This document shows, piece by piece, positions 17,655 through 25,826 of a stretch of DNA of 36,200 nt. Location of the stretch: contig JAEZVV010000048.1 in the NCBI GenBank assembly GCA_023443095.1, positions 1 through 36,200 on the forward strand. The letters are read 5' to 3'. Each line of letters opens with the position of its first letter. The first letter of the stretch is position 1. Below the pieces are notes generated by a model, which was not told the origin of the DNA, searched no databases, and was given only the letters and a program-made list of their open reading frames with translations. This DNA is from Pseudomonadota bacterium (GTDB lineage: Bacteria; Pseudomonadota; Gammaproteobacteria; Burkholderiales; Burkholderiaceae_F). Position numbers and translations under genes: made by a program.

Positions 17655-18017
17655 TCAGGCGAGAGGGGGTTGGAGCGGGACGTCGAGCACGACCGAGACG
17701 AACTCGTTCGGCACGAACTGCGGGGCGGCGACCGGATCGTCGGCCGGCAGGGCCAGCGATGTATGCCCGCCCAGGGTGGCCATGGCCAGGTGCGGACAGG
17801 GGTGATCGGTAGCGGGGGAATGGTCGGGCGCCGCTTTCGCCTCAGCCGCCATGAACACGCAATGCGGATTGGCCGCCAGGTCGTGCGCGGGCGTCTGCGC
17901 CATCGCGGCCGCGTGTTCTGCCGCCAGCCCCGGCAGGCCGGCGATCGGCACGACCACGGCTGCCAGCGCCTTGAGCGGCAGCAGCAGGCAGATCGCGATC
18001 AGGACCAGGCGGTGCAT
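17655..18017 (-). CDS. Small periplasmic CopL/DUF2946-like protein, putative metal binder
   Basis: The 120-residue protein has a clear signal peptide (MHRLVLIAICLLLPLKALAA). The mature part is rich in His, Met and Cys: HAAAMAQTPAHDL, NPHCVFMAAE and HPCPHLAMATLGGH. This composition and its position at the head of a cus operon suggest a CopL- or DUF2946-like copper-associated protein, but the assignment is by style only. CopL-type leader proteins have been linked to control of copper operons. No good Shine-Dalgarno precedes ATG 18017. It would be the first gene of the copper operon, 109 bases before cusC. Confidence 0.65.
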   Translation of the reverse strand: MHRLVLIAICLLLPLKALAAVVVPIAGLPGLAAEHAAAMAQTPAHDLAANPHCVFMAAEAKAAPDHSPATDHPCPHLAMATLGGHTSLALPADDPVAAPQFVPNEFVSVVLDVPLQPPLA

Positions 18018-18041
18018 GAGGATGGGTGGCGGCGGAAATGA

Positions 18042-18093
18042 GAATCAGGTGCGAAGCATAAAGCCAGAATCGCGCCTGGGTTTGTTCTGATTC
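18042..18093. promoter_or_regulatory. Promoter region of the copper operon with a spaced inverted repeat
   Basis: GAATCAG (18042-18048) and CTGATTC (18087-18093) form a 7-bp inverted repeat with 38 bases between, and a third GAATC lies at 18067-18071. On the minus strand TTTATGCTT lies between the arms and could hold the -10 box. No CueR-type dyad is seen, so a two-component CusR/CopR-type regulator is possible but unproven. Confidence 0.35.
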
Positions 18094-18130
18094 GGGTTTA
18101 TTGGTAAGGACAGTGTTGCGCCGGGGTGAC

Positions 18131-18152
18131 GCGGGAGCGATCTCGCTCCCGC
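18131..18152. terminator. Hairpin after the HisN-like gene
   Basis: GCGGGAGCGA (18131-18140) pairs with TCGCTCCCGC (18143-18152), a perfect 10-bp repeat starting seven bases beyond the HisN-like stop. No T-run follows on the minus strand, so termination strength is uncertain. Confidence 0.5.
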
Positions 18153-18158
18153 CGCCGC

Positions 18159-18998
18159 TTAGCCCTGGCCGGCCAGAATCGCCAGCACTTCGGGGTGGAG
18201 CGGGCCGGCCGAGGCCACCGCCGAGAGTTCGACCAGGGGGTCGCCGCCGGCCAGGCCTGTGATCAAGCCGCCTGCCCCTTCGACCACCGGCACCAGCGCG
18301 GCCACGTCCCAGTAGCCGAGCACCGGGTCGATCATGAGGTCGGCGCCGCCGGTGGCGAGCGAGAAGTAGCCGAAACAGTCGCCCCAGGTGCGGTAGAGCT
18401 TGGCGCGGTCGATCAGGGTCTGGATCTCGGGGCCGCCGGTTTGTTCGGCCGTGCTCCAGTGTGTGGTGAGCAGGACGGTGGCGTCCTCGAGGCGTTGGCA
18501 TGGCCGCACCTGGACTGTGCGCGAACGGCCGTCGGCGAGGGTGAGCGTGGTGCCGCCGCGATGGCCGATCAGGTGCACGCCGGCGGCGGGATGGGCGATC
18601 GCGCCCGCCACCGGACGCCATCCGGCGCCGTCGTCGCGTTCGAGTGCGATCAGGGTGCCGAACAGGAAGCAGTTCGTGATGAAGGCGCGGGTGCCGTCGA
18701 CGGGGTCGAGCACCCAGCGGTAACGCGTCCCGCCGGCGGCCGCTTCCTTGATGCCGAACTCTTCGCCCAGGATGCCGTGAGCCGGATAACGCGCTTCGAT
18801 CAGGCTGCGCATCGCAGCTTCGGCGCCGCGGTCGGCCGCGGTCACGGGGGTGGCGTCGCCCTTGGTGATGACCTCGGTTCCGGAGAGGAAAAGCGGCAGG
18901 ATCACGCCGCTCGCGGTGGCGATCAGTTCCTGCAGGAAGGGGATGAATTCTTGCGCTTCGGCCGCGGATAGCGGAGCGCTGTAGCGGGTCGGTTCCAT
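18159..18998 (-). CDS. hisN: Inositol-monophosphatase family phosphatase, probably histidinol-phosphatase type
   Basis: The 279-residue protein belongs to the Mg-dependent inositol monophosphatase family. Metal-site motifs are present: ILGEEFG, DPVDGTRAFITN and, near the end, YWDVAALVPVVEGAGG. The stretch WGDCFGYFSLATGGADLMID resembles HisN-type histidinol-phosphate phosphatases, so the likely reaction is hydrolysis of L-histidinol phosphate in histidine synthesis. Other sugar or inositol phosphates cannot be excluded, as the family is hard to split by sequence. It starts 27 bases after the stop of the Na/Pi transporter on the same strand, so it may be co-transcribed from the Pho-box promoter. 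The ATG has a weak ribosome site. Confidence 0.85.
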   Translation of the reverse strand: MEPTRYSAPLSAAEAQEFIPFLQELIATASGVILPLFLSGTEVITKGDATPVTAADRGAEAAMRSLIEARYPAHGILGEEFGIKEAAAGGTRYRWVLDPVDGTRAFITNCFLFGTLIALERDDGAGWRPVAGAIAHPAAGVHLIGHRGGTTLTLADGRSRTVQVRPCQRLEDATVLLTTHWSTAEQTGGPEIQTLIDRAKLYRTWGDCFGYFSLATGGADLMIDPVLGYWDVAALVPVVEGAGGLITGLAGGDPLVELSAVASAGPLHPEVLAILAGQG

Positions 18999-19025
18999 GC
19001 CCGCATTATGACCCGGGCATGGATT

Positions 19026-20726
19026 TCAGATCGCTTCTCTTTGCTGTGAGTTTGACGGCGGCGGCACCGGCAGCGGACGGGTGACCGGATCGTCGAGCAG
19101 ACGGGTGCGGGAGAGCACGCCCGCGGTCTCGAGGATAGGGTAGGCGATCGAGCACAGCAGCGAATTGACGCGTTTGAAGTCGGACAGCAAGTCGAGGTGC
19201 AGCGAGCTGGTCTCGATCGACGCGGCGGTGTTGTCCGACAGCCGATTCAAGTGATTGGCGGCGTATTGCATCTCCAGTTCGCGGAAATCGACCTTCTCGG
19301 CGATCAGGCGTTGCGCGGTCTTGAGGTCGCCGTGCAGGAACACCGCCATTGCCAGCTGCAGGTTGGTCATCAGGCGCGCGTGCAGGTTTTCGATCTCGAC
19401 CATGCCGGCTTCGGAGAACGACAGGTTGCGGTCGATCTTCTTCTGCGCCACGTCGACCAGCATGCGGTCGATAATGTCGCCCGCCTGTTCCATGTTGATC
19501 GTGAACTGGATGATGTCAGTCCAGCGCTGCGACTCGTGAGTCTCGAGCGCTTCGCGGCTGACCTGGGCGAGGTAGAGCTTGATCGCGGTGTAGAGGCGGT
19601 CGATGTCGTCGTCGCGCGAGCGCAGCTGTTCGGCCAGGGGGCGGTCGTTCTCCTTGAGCACCACGATCAGGCCGGCCAGCATGTCATGCACGATGTCGGC
19701 CACCCGGATCGCTTCGCGCGTGGCGGCGCCGATCGCCACCGCGGGCGAGTCGAGCGCGGTGGTGTCCAGGTACTTAGGGGTGCCGCCGGACTCGGCCGCC
19801 ACCGGCGCCGGCAACCAGGCATCGATCCGGTGCGCGAGCCGGTCGGTCAGCGGCAGGAACAAGGCGGCGAGGGCGAGGTTGAATACGAGGTGGAAGCCGA
19901 CCACGATCACTTGCGGGCTCATCTCGAGCGCGTCGACGCCATGGCGGATCAGCGGGAAGGCGATCACGGCCAGCGCGACGCCGGCCAGCTTGAAGATCAG
20001 GTTGCCGGTCGGGGCGCGGCGCGTGAGGGTGTCGGCGTTCATGGTCGTGACCACGGCCAGCAGGCCCGAGCCGAGGTTGGCGCCGAGCACCACCGCGAGC
20101 GCGACCGGCAGGGTGACCACCGCCGAGGCGGCCAGGGTGCCCGTCAGCAGCACCACGGCGAGGCTCGAATAACAGGCGAGCGCGAGCAGGGCGCCAAGGA
20201 GGACGTCGAGCAGGATGTCGCCCGTGAGTTCGGCGAACAAGACCTTCACGCCGGCCGCTTGGGTGAGCGGGGCGGTGGCCTGCATGATCAGCTGCAGCGC
20301 CAGGATCATCACGCCGACGCCGAGCAGGACGCGGCCGATCTGGCCGGCGCGTTCGTTCTTGCGCGACAGGAAGATCACCACGCCGACCACGATCAGGAGC
20401 GGCGCCAGCCAGGACAGGTCGAGCGAAAACACCTGAACCATGATGGCGGTGCCGACGTCGGCGCCCAGCATGACGGCGAGTGCGGCGGCGGTGGTGATCA
20501 GGCCCTTGGCGAGGAAGCTCGAGGTCAGGAGCGCGGTGGCGGTGGCGCTTTGCAGCAAGCTGGTCACACCCAGGCCGGCGGCGAAGGCGCTGACCCGATG
20601 CGACACGCTGCGCTGCAGGACCTGGCGCAGGTTGACGCCGAAGACGCGCAACACTCCGGTACGGACGATGTGAGTGCCCCAGACCAGAAGGGCAATGGCA
20701 GCAAGCAGGTTGAGCAGAGTGAGCAC
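19026..20726 (-). CDS. Na/Pi cotransporter family protein with PhoU-like tail
   Basis: The 566-residue inner-membrane protein belongs to the Na/Pi-cotransporter II-related (NptA/YjbB-type) family. The N-terminal half (about 1-315) is hydrophobic and carries the first repeat motif GVTSLLQSATATALL (53-67) and GADVGT (88-93). The second repeat motif is degenerate (ACYSSLAV, 184-191), with Tyr where a Gln is usual. A soluble helical tail from about residue 330 looks PhoU-like (EAIRVADIVHDMLAG and RWTDIIQFTINMEQAGDIID). Family members move phosphate with sodium; E. coli YjbB is linked to phosphate export. The start is a GTG. A Pho box lies 53 bases upstream, so control by PhoB is likely. Confidence 0.9.
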   Translation of the reverse strand: MLTLLNLLAAIALLVWGTHIVRTGVLRVFGVNLRQVLQRSVSHRVSAFAAGLGVTSLLQSATATALLTSSFLAKGLITTAAALAVMLGADVGTAIMVQVFSLDLSWLAPLLIVVGVVIFLSRKNERAGQIGRVLLGVGVMILALQLIMQATAPLTQAAGVKVLFAELTGDILLDVLLGALLALACYSSLAVVLLTGTLAASAVVTLPVALAVVLGANLGSGLLAVVTTMNADTLTRRAPTGNLIFKLAGVALAVIAFPLIRHGVDALEMSPQVIVVGFHLVFNLALAALFLPLTDRLAHRIDAWLPAPVAAESGGTPKYLDTTALDSPAVAIGAATREAIRVADIVHDMLAGLIVVLKENDRPLAEQLRSRDDDIDRLYTAIKLYLAQVSREALETHESQRWTDIIQFTINMEQAGDIIDRMLVDVAQKKIDRNLSFSEAGMVEIENLHARLMTNLQLAMAVFLHGDLKTAQRLIAEKVDFRELEMQYAANHLNRLSDNTAASIETSSLHLDLLSDFKRVNSLLCSIAYPILETAGVLSRTRLLDDPVTRPLPVPPPSNSQQREAI

Positions 20727-20778
20727 GGCGCCGAAAGTTCCTTAATCCAATATCCAAACAGCCAACCGTCTCTTATAC

Positions 20779-20811
20779 GCTTTATGACAGCTTTATGACG
20801 ATTTCATGACA
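20779..20811 (-). promoter_or_regulatory. Triple Pho-box repeat
   Basis: Read on the minus strand, three 11-base units stand head to tail: TGTCATGAAAT (20811-20801), CGTCATAAAGC (20800-20790) and TGTCATAAAGC (20789-20779). This matches the PhoB binding consensus (CTGTCAT, then an AT-rich tetramer, repeated at 11 bases). A TATAAG hexamer follows directly at 20777-20772 and could be the -10 box. The site is 53 bases upstream of the Na/Pi transporter start. Confidence 0.88.
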
Positions 20812-20869
20812 TGCGGGGGCTCGGGGTTGACCCTTGTTTTGCACCGGCGCCGGCTGGGAAGTGCCGGAA

Positions 20870-21985
20870 TCAGCGAATCAGGCGGGCGGCGGGGGTGTAG
20901 GGCAGGCCCAGCGAGTCAGCGACGGCGGCGTAAGCGATCGCGCCCGCAGCGACGTTCAAACCGGCCGCCAAATGGGGGTCTTCGCGCAGCGCGCGCTGCC
21001 AGCCCTTGTCGGCCAGAGCGAGCACAAACGGCAAGGTGGCGTGGTTGAGTGCATAGGTCGACGTGCGCGGCACCGCGCCGGGCATGTTGGCGACCATGTA
21101 ATTGACTACGCCGTCGAGCACGTAAGTGGGTTCGGCGTGGGTGGTGGCGCGCGCGCCTTCGGTAGCGCCGCCCTGGTCGATCGCGACGTCGACGATGACC
21201 GAGCCCTTTTTCATGCCGGCCATCATGGCGCGGGTGATGAGCTTGGGAGCCGCAGCGCCGGGGATCAGGACGCCGCTGATCACGAGGTCGGCGGCCAGCA
21301 CTTCGCGCTCGAGGTCGTCGGCATTCGAATGCACGGTCATGACCCGGCCGCCGAAAAGGGTGTCGAGGCGGCGCAGGGCATCGAGGTTGCGGTCTAGCAC
21401 CACCACCTGGGCGCCGGTGCCCACGGCCATCTGCGCGGCATTGGTGCCGACCACGCCTGCGCCCAGGATCGCGATGCGGGCCGGCGCCACGCCCGCCACG
21501 CCGCCGAGCAGGACGCCCATGCCGCCCGCGCTTTTTTCCAGGCAATGCGCTCCGGCCTGGACGGCGAGCCGGCCGGCGACTTCGCTCATCGGCGCCAGGA
21601 GCGGCAGGCCTCCTGCCGCAGACGTGACGGTTTCGTAGGCGATGGCGACGACGCCGCTCGCGATCAAGTCCTGCGCCTGCTCGGGGTCGGGCGCCAGGTG
21701 CAGGTAGGTGAAGAGCACCTGACCGGGCCGCAGCAGGGCGCGCTCGCTTGCCTGCGGTTCCTTGACCTTGACCACCATCTCGGCCCGAGCAAAAACCTCG
21801 GCCGCGCTGGCCGCCAGTTCGGCGCCGGCCTGCCGGTAGTCCGCATCGCTCGCGCCGATGCCGGCGCCGGCGCCGGTTTCGACCAGGACCGTGTGGCCGT
21901 GGGCACACAGTTCCCGCACCGATCCGGGCGTCAGGCCGACGCGGTATTCGTGGACCTTGATTTCCTTGGGCACTCCGATCCGCAT
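20870..21985 (-). CDS. ald: Alanine dehydrogenase
   Basis: The enzyme converts L-alanine to pyruvate and ammonia with NAD, reversibly. The 371-residue product has the usual length. The N-terminus MRIGVPKEIKVHEYRVGLTP is characteristic. The catalytic region includes VVKVKEP (substrate lysine) and FTYLHLAPD (active histidine), the NAD-binding Rossmann motif is ILGAGVVG, and the C-terminal part contains VNYMVANMPGAVPRTST. ATG 21985 has GGAGGTGG upstream, which settles the start against an open extension of 27 codons. It is divergent from the EF-G-like gene. Confidence 0.97.
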   Translation of the reverse strand: MRIGVPKEIKVHEYRVGLTPGSVRELCAHGHTVLVETGAGAGIGASDADYRQAGAELAASAAEVFARAEMVVKVKEPQASERALLRPGQVLFTYLHLAPDPEQAQDLIASGVVAIAYETVTSAAGGLPLLAPMSEVAGRLAVQAGAHCLEKSAGGMGVLLGGVAGVAPARIAILGAGVVGTNAAQMAVGTGAQVVVLDRNLDALRRLDTLFGGRVMTVHSNADDLEREVLAADLVISGVLIPGAAAPKLITRAMMAGMKKGSVIVDVAIDQGGATEGARATTHAEPTYVLDGVVNYMVANMPGAVPRTSTYALNHATLPFVLALADKGWQRALREDPHLAAGLNVAAGAIAYAAVADSLGLPYTPAARLIR

Positions 21986-22345
21986 CGCGCCACCTCCGGG
22001 CACATGCAAGGCCGCCAATCTAGTCCTGCCGCGTCCGATGCGCGAGCAGCGATGCGTCGGCACCACAGTCGATGCTGCGTGCTGGGCTCATGATCTGAGC
22101 TTGTGGAGAGGCGGAGTGAAAAGCGCGGGAGGAGAGGGTGGCGACAGGGAGAGCGCGCTATGGGCATGGCTGGCGTCCGAGCAGCGTCTGACCGCCGCTT
22201 TCCTGCCGCCGGCACGAGTTGCCAGTGTGTCAAACAGTGTGCCGGGCGCGCCACGATCTAGGTCAAGCCGCGGCACCGCTTGGCATTGTCGTCCAGGTCC
22301 CCGGGCGCAGAATGGCCGCAGGACTGTCAACCAAGGAGTGTTTCG
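21986..22345. other. Intergenic region between ald and the EF-G-like gene
   Basis: I see no convincing gene in these 360 bases. They hold a short direct repeat (CAGTGTG at 22223-22229 and 22235-22241, 12-base period), a candidate FNR-like site at 22253-22266, and the AAGGAG ribosome site of the EF-G-like gene at 22333-22338. Confidence 0.6.
22253..22266. promoter_or_regulatory. Imperfect FNR-like site upstream of the EF-G-like gene
   Basis: ACGAT-CTAG-GTCAA matches the FNR consensus TTGAT-N4-ATCAA in one good half and three of five bases of the other. The CTAG spacer is common in real FNR sites. It is centred about 86 bases before the start codon. No clear -10 box supports it. Confidence 0.3.
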
Positions 22346-24394
22346 ATGAGCGAGCTCAGAACGGACCAACTTCGTACTGTAGCCCTGGTGGGTCATGGCG
22401 CCTGTGGCAAGACCACGCTGGCAGAAGCCTTGCTGGCCAAGAGCGGAATGATCGCAGCGGCCGGTAGCGTCGAGAAGGGTTCCACCGTCTGCGACTCCGA
22501 TCCTCTGGAAAAGAGCTACCAGCACTCCTTGCGTTCGGCCGTGGTCCACCTCGACCACAAAGCTCCCGACGGCTCGCCGGTGCGTGTTCACCTGATCGAC
22601 ACGCCGGGCTACCCCGATTTCATGGGCCAGGCGATCGGCGCGCTCGACGCGGTGGAGACGGTGGCGGTGGTGGTCGATGCGGCCAACGGGATCGAACTCA
22701 TCACCCGTCGCATGATGGACTGGGCGCGCGACCGCAATCTCTGCCGCCTCATCATCATCAACAAGATCGACCTCGACAACCTCGACCTCGAGCGGACTCT
22801 GGCCGAACTGCAGGAGGCCTTCGGCGCCGAGGTCCTGCCGATCAATCTGCCGGCCGAGGGTGGTCGCCGCGTGATCGATTGCTTCGACAAGGACGAAGGC
22901 CAAGCCGATTTCCTGTCGGTGGCCGACGTACACCGCAAGGTGATGGAACAGGTAGTCGAGGTCGACGACGCGGCGATGGAGAAATACCTCGAGGAGGGGG
23001 CGGTCGATCCGACCAGCCTGCACGGCCCGCTCGAAAAAGCGCTGCGCGAAGGCCACATCATTCCCGTTTGTTTCACCTCGGGCCGCACCGGCGCCGGCGT
23101 CGACGACCTGCTCAACGTTCTGGTGCGACATCTCCCTAATCCGGCCGAGGGCAATCCGCCGCAGTTCTTCAAGGGCGACGTCGGTTTCCGCTCCGAACCC
23201 GACGCCGGCAAACACGTGCTCGCCCACGTGTTCAAGGTGGTCAACGACCCCTACATCGGCAAGGTCGGCATCTTCCGCGTGCACCAGGGCCGGATCGCGA
23301 AGGACACCCAACTCTTCGTGGGCGACAGCAAGAAGTCGTTCAAGGTCGGCCACCCCTTGATGCTGCAGGGCAAGGACACGGTCGAAGTGGCCGAATTGGT
23401 GCCGGGCGACATCGGCGCGGTGGCCAAGGTCGACGACATCGTTTTCGACTGCGTCTTGCACGACTCGCACGACGAGGACGGCATCCGCATGAAGCCGCTC
23501 GAGTTCCCGCGGCCTATGTTCGGCCTCGCGATCACTCCCGCCCGCCGCGGTGACGAAGGCCGATTGTCCGAGGTGCTGGGCAAGATGGCAGCCGAGGACC
23601 CGACGCTGGCGATCGAACACGACGCCGTGCTCAACGAAACCGTGCTGCGCGGCCTGTCCGATCTGCACCTGCGTTCGGTGCTCGAGCGCATGAGTTCGCA
23701 GCTGAAGCTCGAGGTCACGACGCGGGCGCCACGAGTGCCCTACCGCGAGACCATCGCCGCCGGCGCCGAAGGCCATGCGCGCCACAAGAAGCAGACCGGC
23801 GGCGCGGGCCAGTTCGGCGAAGTTTTCCTGCGCGTCGAGCCCTTGCCGCGCGGCGGCGGATTCGAGTTTGTCGACCAGGTCAAGGGCGGCGTGATTCCCT
23901 ACAACCTGATTCCGGCGGTCGAAAAAGGGGTGCGCGAGGTGTTGGCCACCGGTTTCGTCGCCGGCTACCCGTTGCACGACATCCGGGTCGTGGTCTACGA
24001 CGGCAAGTACCACCCGGTCGACAGCAAGGAAGTGGCTTTTGTGTCGGCCGGGCGCAAGGCCATGCTGGACGCGCTCGCCAAGGCGAAGGCGGCCGTGCTC
24101 GAGCCGATCGTGACGGTGGAGATCGTGGCGCCCGATTCGGCGATGGGCGACATCGCGGGCGATCTTTCGTCGCGCCGCGGTCAGGTCAGCGGCACCAGCA
24201 ACCTGGCCGGCGGCATGATGGTCATTACCGGCACCGTGCCGCTGGCCGAACTCGAGGGTTATGCCGGCCGGCTCAAGGCGATGACCCAGGGCGCGGGCAG
24301 TTTCTCGATGGAGCTGGCGATGTACGAGCAGGTGCCGCCGCCCAAGCAGACCGAGCTGGCGGCCAGCTTCAAGCGCAAGGAGGAAGAGGAGTAA
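22346..24394 (+). CDS. Elongation factor G-like GTPase (EF-G2 type)
   Basis: The 682-residue protein has the five-domain EF-G layout but belongs to the divergent EF-G-like group. The P-loop is GHGACGKT (16-23), where standard EF-G has AHIDAGKT. The G3 motif is DTPGY (85-89), with Tyr89 replacing the histidine that activates water in EF-G, and G4 is NKID (139-142). The switch I region reads EKSYQHSLRSAV instead of the RGITI type. The later domains are intact (RVPYRETI, KKQTGGAGQFGEV, MGDIAGDLSSRRGQVSG). It ends in an acidic/basic tail, KRKEEEE. Such proteins are not the main translocase; their role is poorly known. AAGGAG lies upstream of ATG 22346, and a strong terminator follows. Confidence 0.93.
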   Translation: MSELRTDQLRTVALVGHGACGKTTLAEALLAKSGMIAAAGSVEKGSTVCDSDPLEKSYQHSLRSAVVHLDHKAPDGSPVRVHLIDTPGYPDFMGQAIGALDAVETVAVVVDAANGIELITRRMMDWARDRNLCRLIIINKIDLDNLDLERTLAELQEAFGAEVLPINLPAEGGRRVIDCFDKDEGQADFLSVADVHRKVMEQVVEVDDAAMEKYLEEGAVDPTSLHGPLEKALREGHIIPVCFTSGRTGAGVDDLLNVLVRHLPNPAEGNPPQFFKGDVGFRSEPDAGKHVLAHVFKVVNDPYIGKVGIFRVHQGRIAKDTQLFVGDSKKSFKVGHPLMLQGKDTVEVAELVPGDIGAVAKVDDIVFDCVLHDSHDEDGIRMKPLEFPRPMFGLAITPARRGDEGRLSEVLGKMAAEDPTLAIEHDAVLNETVLRGLSDLHLRSVLERMSSQLKLEVTTRAPRVPYRETIAAGAEGHARHKKQTGGAGQFGEVFLRVEPLPRGGGFEFVDQVKGGVIPYNLIPAVEKGVREVLATGFVAGYPLHDIRVVVYDGKYHPVDSKEVAFVSAGRKAMLDALAKAKAAVLEPIVTVEIVAPDSAMGDIAGDLSSRRGQVSGTSNLAGGMMVITGTVPLAELEGYAGRLKAMTQGAGSFSMELAMYEQVPPPKQTELAASFKRKEEEE

Positions 24395-24420
24395 GCCTGC
24401 CTGGCTGTCTCCATCGATTC

Positions 24421-24448
24421 AAGGCCCGCGCTTGCGGGCCTTTTCTTT
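24421..24448 (+). terminator. Intrinsic terminator after the EF-G-like gene
   Basis: A 9-bp stem (24421-24429 with 24434-24442) with a GCTT loop is followed by TTCTTT. Confidence 0.9.
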
Positions 24449-24615
24449 GGCTGCAATCGCCAGGCCCAGGGGACGACGTCTGGCAATGCGCGCAACGCAT
24501 CATGCGATCGGAACAATGCACTTCCAGCACGGATTTCGATAGCGGAAAGTGAGTCTTGGAATGGGGCTCGGCAATACCGCCGGGTCAATCCGGATTTCGC
24601 TCTTCGAGGCTTGCT

Positions 24616-24708
24616 ATGTCGTTCAAATCCTTGATTTCCCGCTACGCCAGTCAACTGTTTGCGATCGGCTTTCTTGCCAGTCTGATCGCCCAAGCGTTTG
24701 GCCGTTGA
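24616..24708 (+). CDS. Possible 30-residue membrane peptide
   Basis: An ATG at 24616 with GAGG six bases upstream opens a 30-codon frame ending in TGA at 24706-24708. The peptide starts MSFKSLISRYASQ and continues into LFAIGFLASLIAQAF before ending GR. It therefore has a basic amphipathic start and one hydrophobic segment long enough to span or sit in a membrane. It lies between the EF-G-like terminator and a convergent LysR gene whose stop is 19 bases away. Good spacing of the ribosome site and a sensible hydrophobic pattern support it. No homologue is recognised and the short length makes chance possible. Confidence 0.4.
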   Translation: MSFKSLISRYASQLFAIGFLASLIAQAFGR

Positions 24709-24727
24709 GACTTCGTCTGCGCTGCGC

Positions 24728-25633
24728 TCAGAGCGTCGTGGCGGACTCGTCGCGACGCCACCAATCAGCAAGAAATGCATCGAAGGTCTGCGCCGCCGGC
24801 GGCAGATCCAGGCCGATGCGTCGGACGGTGCCAAAGGCGCGGGTGACGATCGGATCGACAAGGGCGATTGCCACCAGTGCCTGCGGCGTCGCCGGCAGTG
24901 CAGAACGAGGGACTGCGGCTACGCCGGCGCCCGCTTCGACCAGGCCGAGCAGGCTCGAAAGGTGACGCACCTCGCAGCGCGGCGTTGGGGTTGCGAGTCC
25001 GACTAGGGCATTGTCCATCACACGCCGGTTGCTGTTGTCGCGGCTCACGCTCAAGTAATCGTGCTGGCCGAGTTCGGCCCAGGTCAGCTGCTTGCGGCGC
25101 GCGAGCCGATGGCCGCGGCGGCAGATCGCGACAAAGCGATCTGCCATCAAAGGGCGAAAATCGAGCCCGACGTTGTCCTCGAAGGAAAAGCTCAGGCCAA
25201 AGTCAACTCGGCCTCGGTGTACCGCGTCGAGAACGACGTCGCCGCCGCCATCGACAATTTCGATTCGGTGACGTGGATGGCGAGCCTGGAATTCGACCAG
25301 TGCGCCGACCAGCAGGTGCCGAACCGCGGAGGTGATGCAAGCAATCCGGACTTTGGGGATGGCGCCTTTGCCGGGGTCGCCCAAGGCAATTACCGCCGAT
25401 TGCAGCTGGTGCAGGACAGGGCGGGCGCGGCGCTCGAACTCGCGACCGGCCATGGTGAGAATCACATGATGCGTGTCACGCTCAAATAGGCGGACTTCCA
25501 GCGCGCCTTCGAGCTTGGCAATGCGTCGGCTTAAAGCGGGTTGTGAAACATGGATCGCTTCGGCGGCGGCGCGGAAGTTGGAGCGCTCGGCGACAGCGAT
25601 GAAGGCCTGTAAATCGGCTAGCGAGAAGTTCAT
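24728..25633 (-). CDS. LysR-family regulator, divergent from the glycine-zipper lipoprotein
   Basis: The 301-residue LysR-type regulator has its DNA-binding helix-turn-helix at about residues 4-62 (FRAAAEAIHVSQPALSRRIAKLE) and a full substrate-binding domain from about residue 92. The ATG at 25633 gives the standard family start. It is divergent from the glycine-zipper lipoprotein gene (193 bases between starts), but that lipoprotein is not a typical LysR target, so the regulated gene is unknown. A near-perfect dyad 12 bases upstream of its start (25645-25670) could be an autoregulatory site. Confidence 0.9.
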   Translation of the reverse strand: MNFSLADLQAFIAVAERSNFRAAAEAIHVSQPALSRRIAKLEGALEVRLFERDTHHVILTMAGREFERRARPVLHQLQSAVIALGDPGKGAIPKVRIACITSAVRHLLVGALVEFQARHPRHRIEIVDGGGDVVLDAVHRGRVDFGLSFSFEDNVGLDFRPLMADRFVAICRRGHRLARRKQLTWAELGQHDYLSVSRDNSNRRVMDNALVGLATPTPRCEVRHLSSLLGLVEAGAGVAAVPRSALPATPQALVAIALVDPIVTRAFGTVRRIGLDLPPAAQTFDAFLADWWRRDESATTL

Positions 25634-25644
25634 GGCCCGAGTCT

Positions 25645-25670
25645 AAGTCGACCCTTGGAGAGGGCGACTT
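25645..25670. promoter_or_regulatory. Dyad upstream of the LysR gene
   Basis: AAGTCG-A-CCCT and AGGG-CGACTT form an inverted repeat of 10 matching bases per arm, with one extra A in the left arm and TGGAG in the centre. Its place just before the LysR start fits autoregulation. Confidence 0.4.
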
Positions 25671-25826
25671 AAGCGATCGCAAAGCTCGTGGCTCGATCGC
25701 GCCAAGGCTGGGTTCTCAAATGGGGGAGCTTTCCGTTGGCGTCAGCGCTGTAGAGCTGGCGGCTTCGTAAGATGACTGCGGGCCGCGCGAGCGGACGAAT
25801 AGTCGTTCTTCTGACGGGAGCCTTCT

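Larger units (their letters stand above)
24395..24727. other. Intergenic region after the EF-G-like gene
   Basis: These 333 bases hold the terminator at 24421-24448 and a possible 30-codon gene at 24616-24708. The remaining part, 24449-24615, shows no clear gene or repeat. Confidence 0.6.

Noticed and set aside
22223..22241. Direct repeat CAGTGTG twice with a 12-base period
   Set aside because: Only two short copies, no third unit, and no link to a known regulator.
22088..24013. A long minus-strand open frame opposite the EF-G-like gene
   Set aside because: No domain is seen and the plus-strand GTPase is intact with a ribosome site and terminator.
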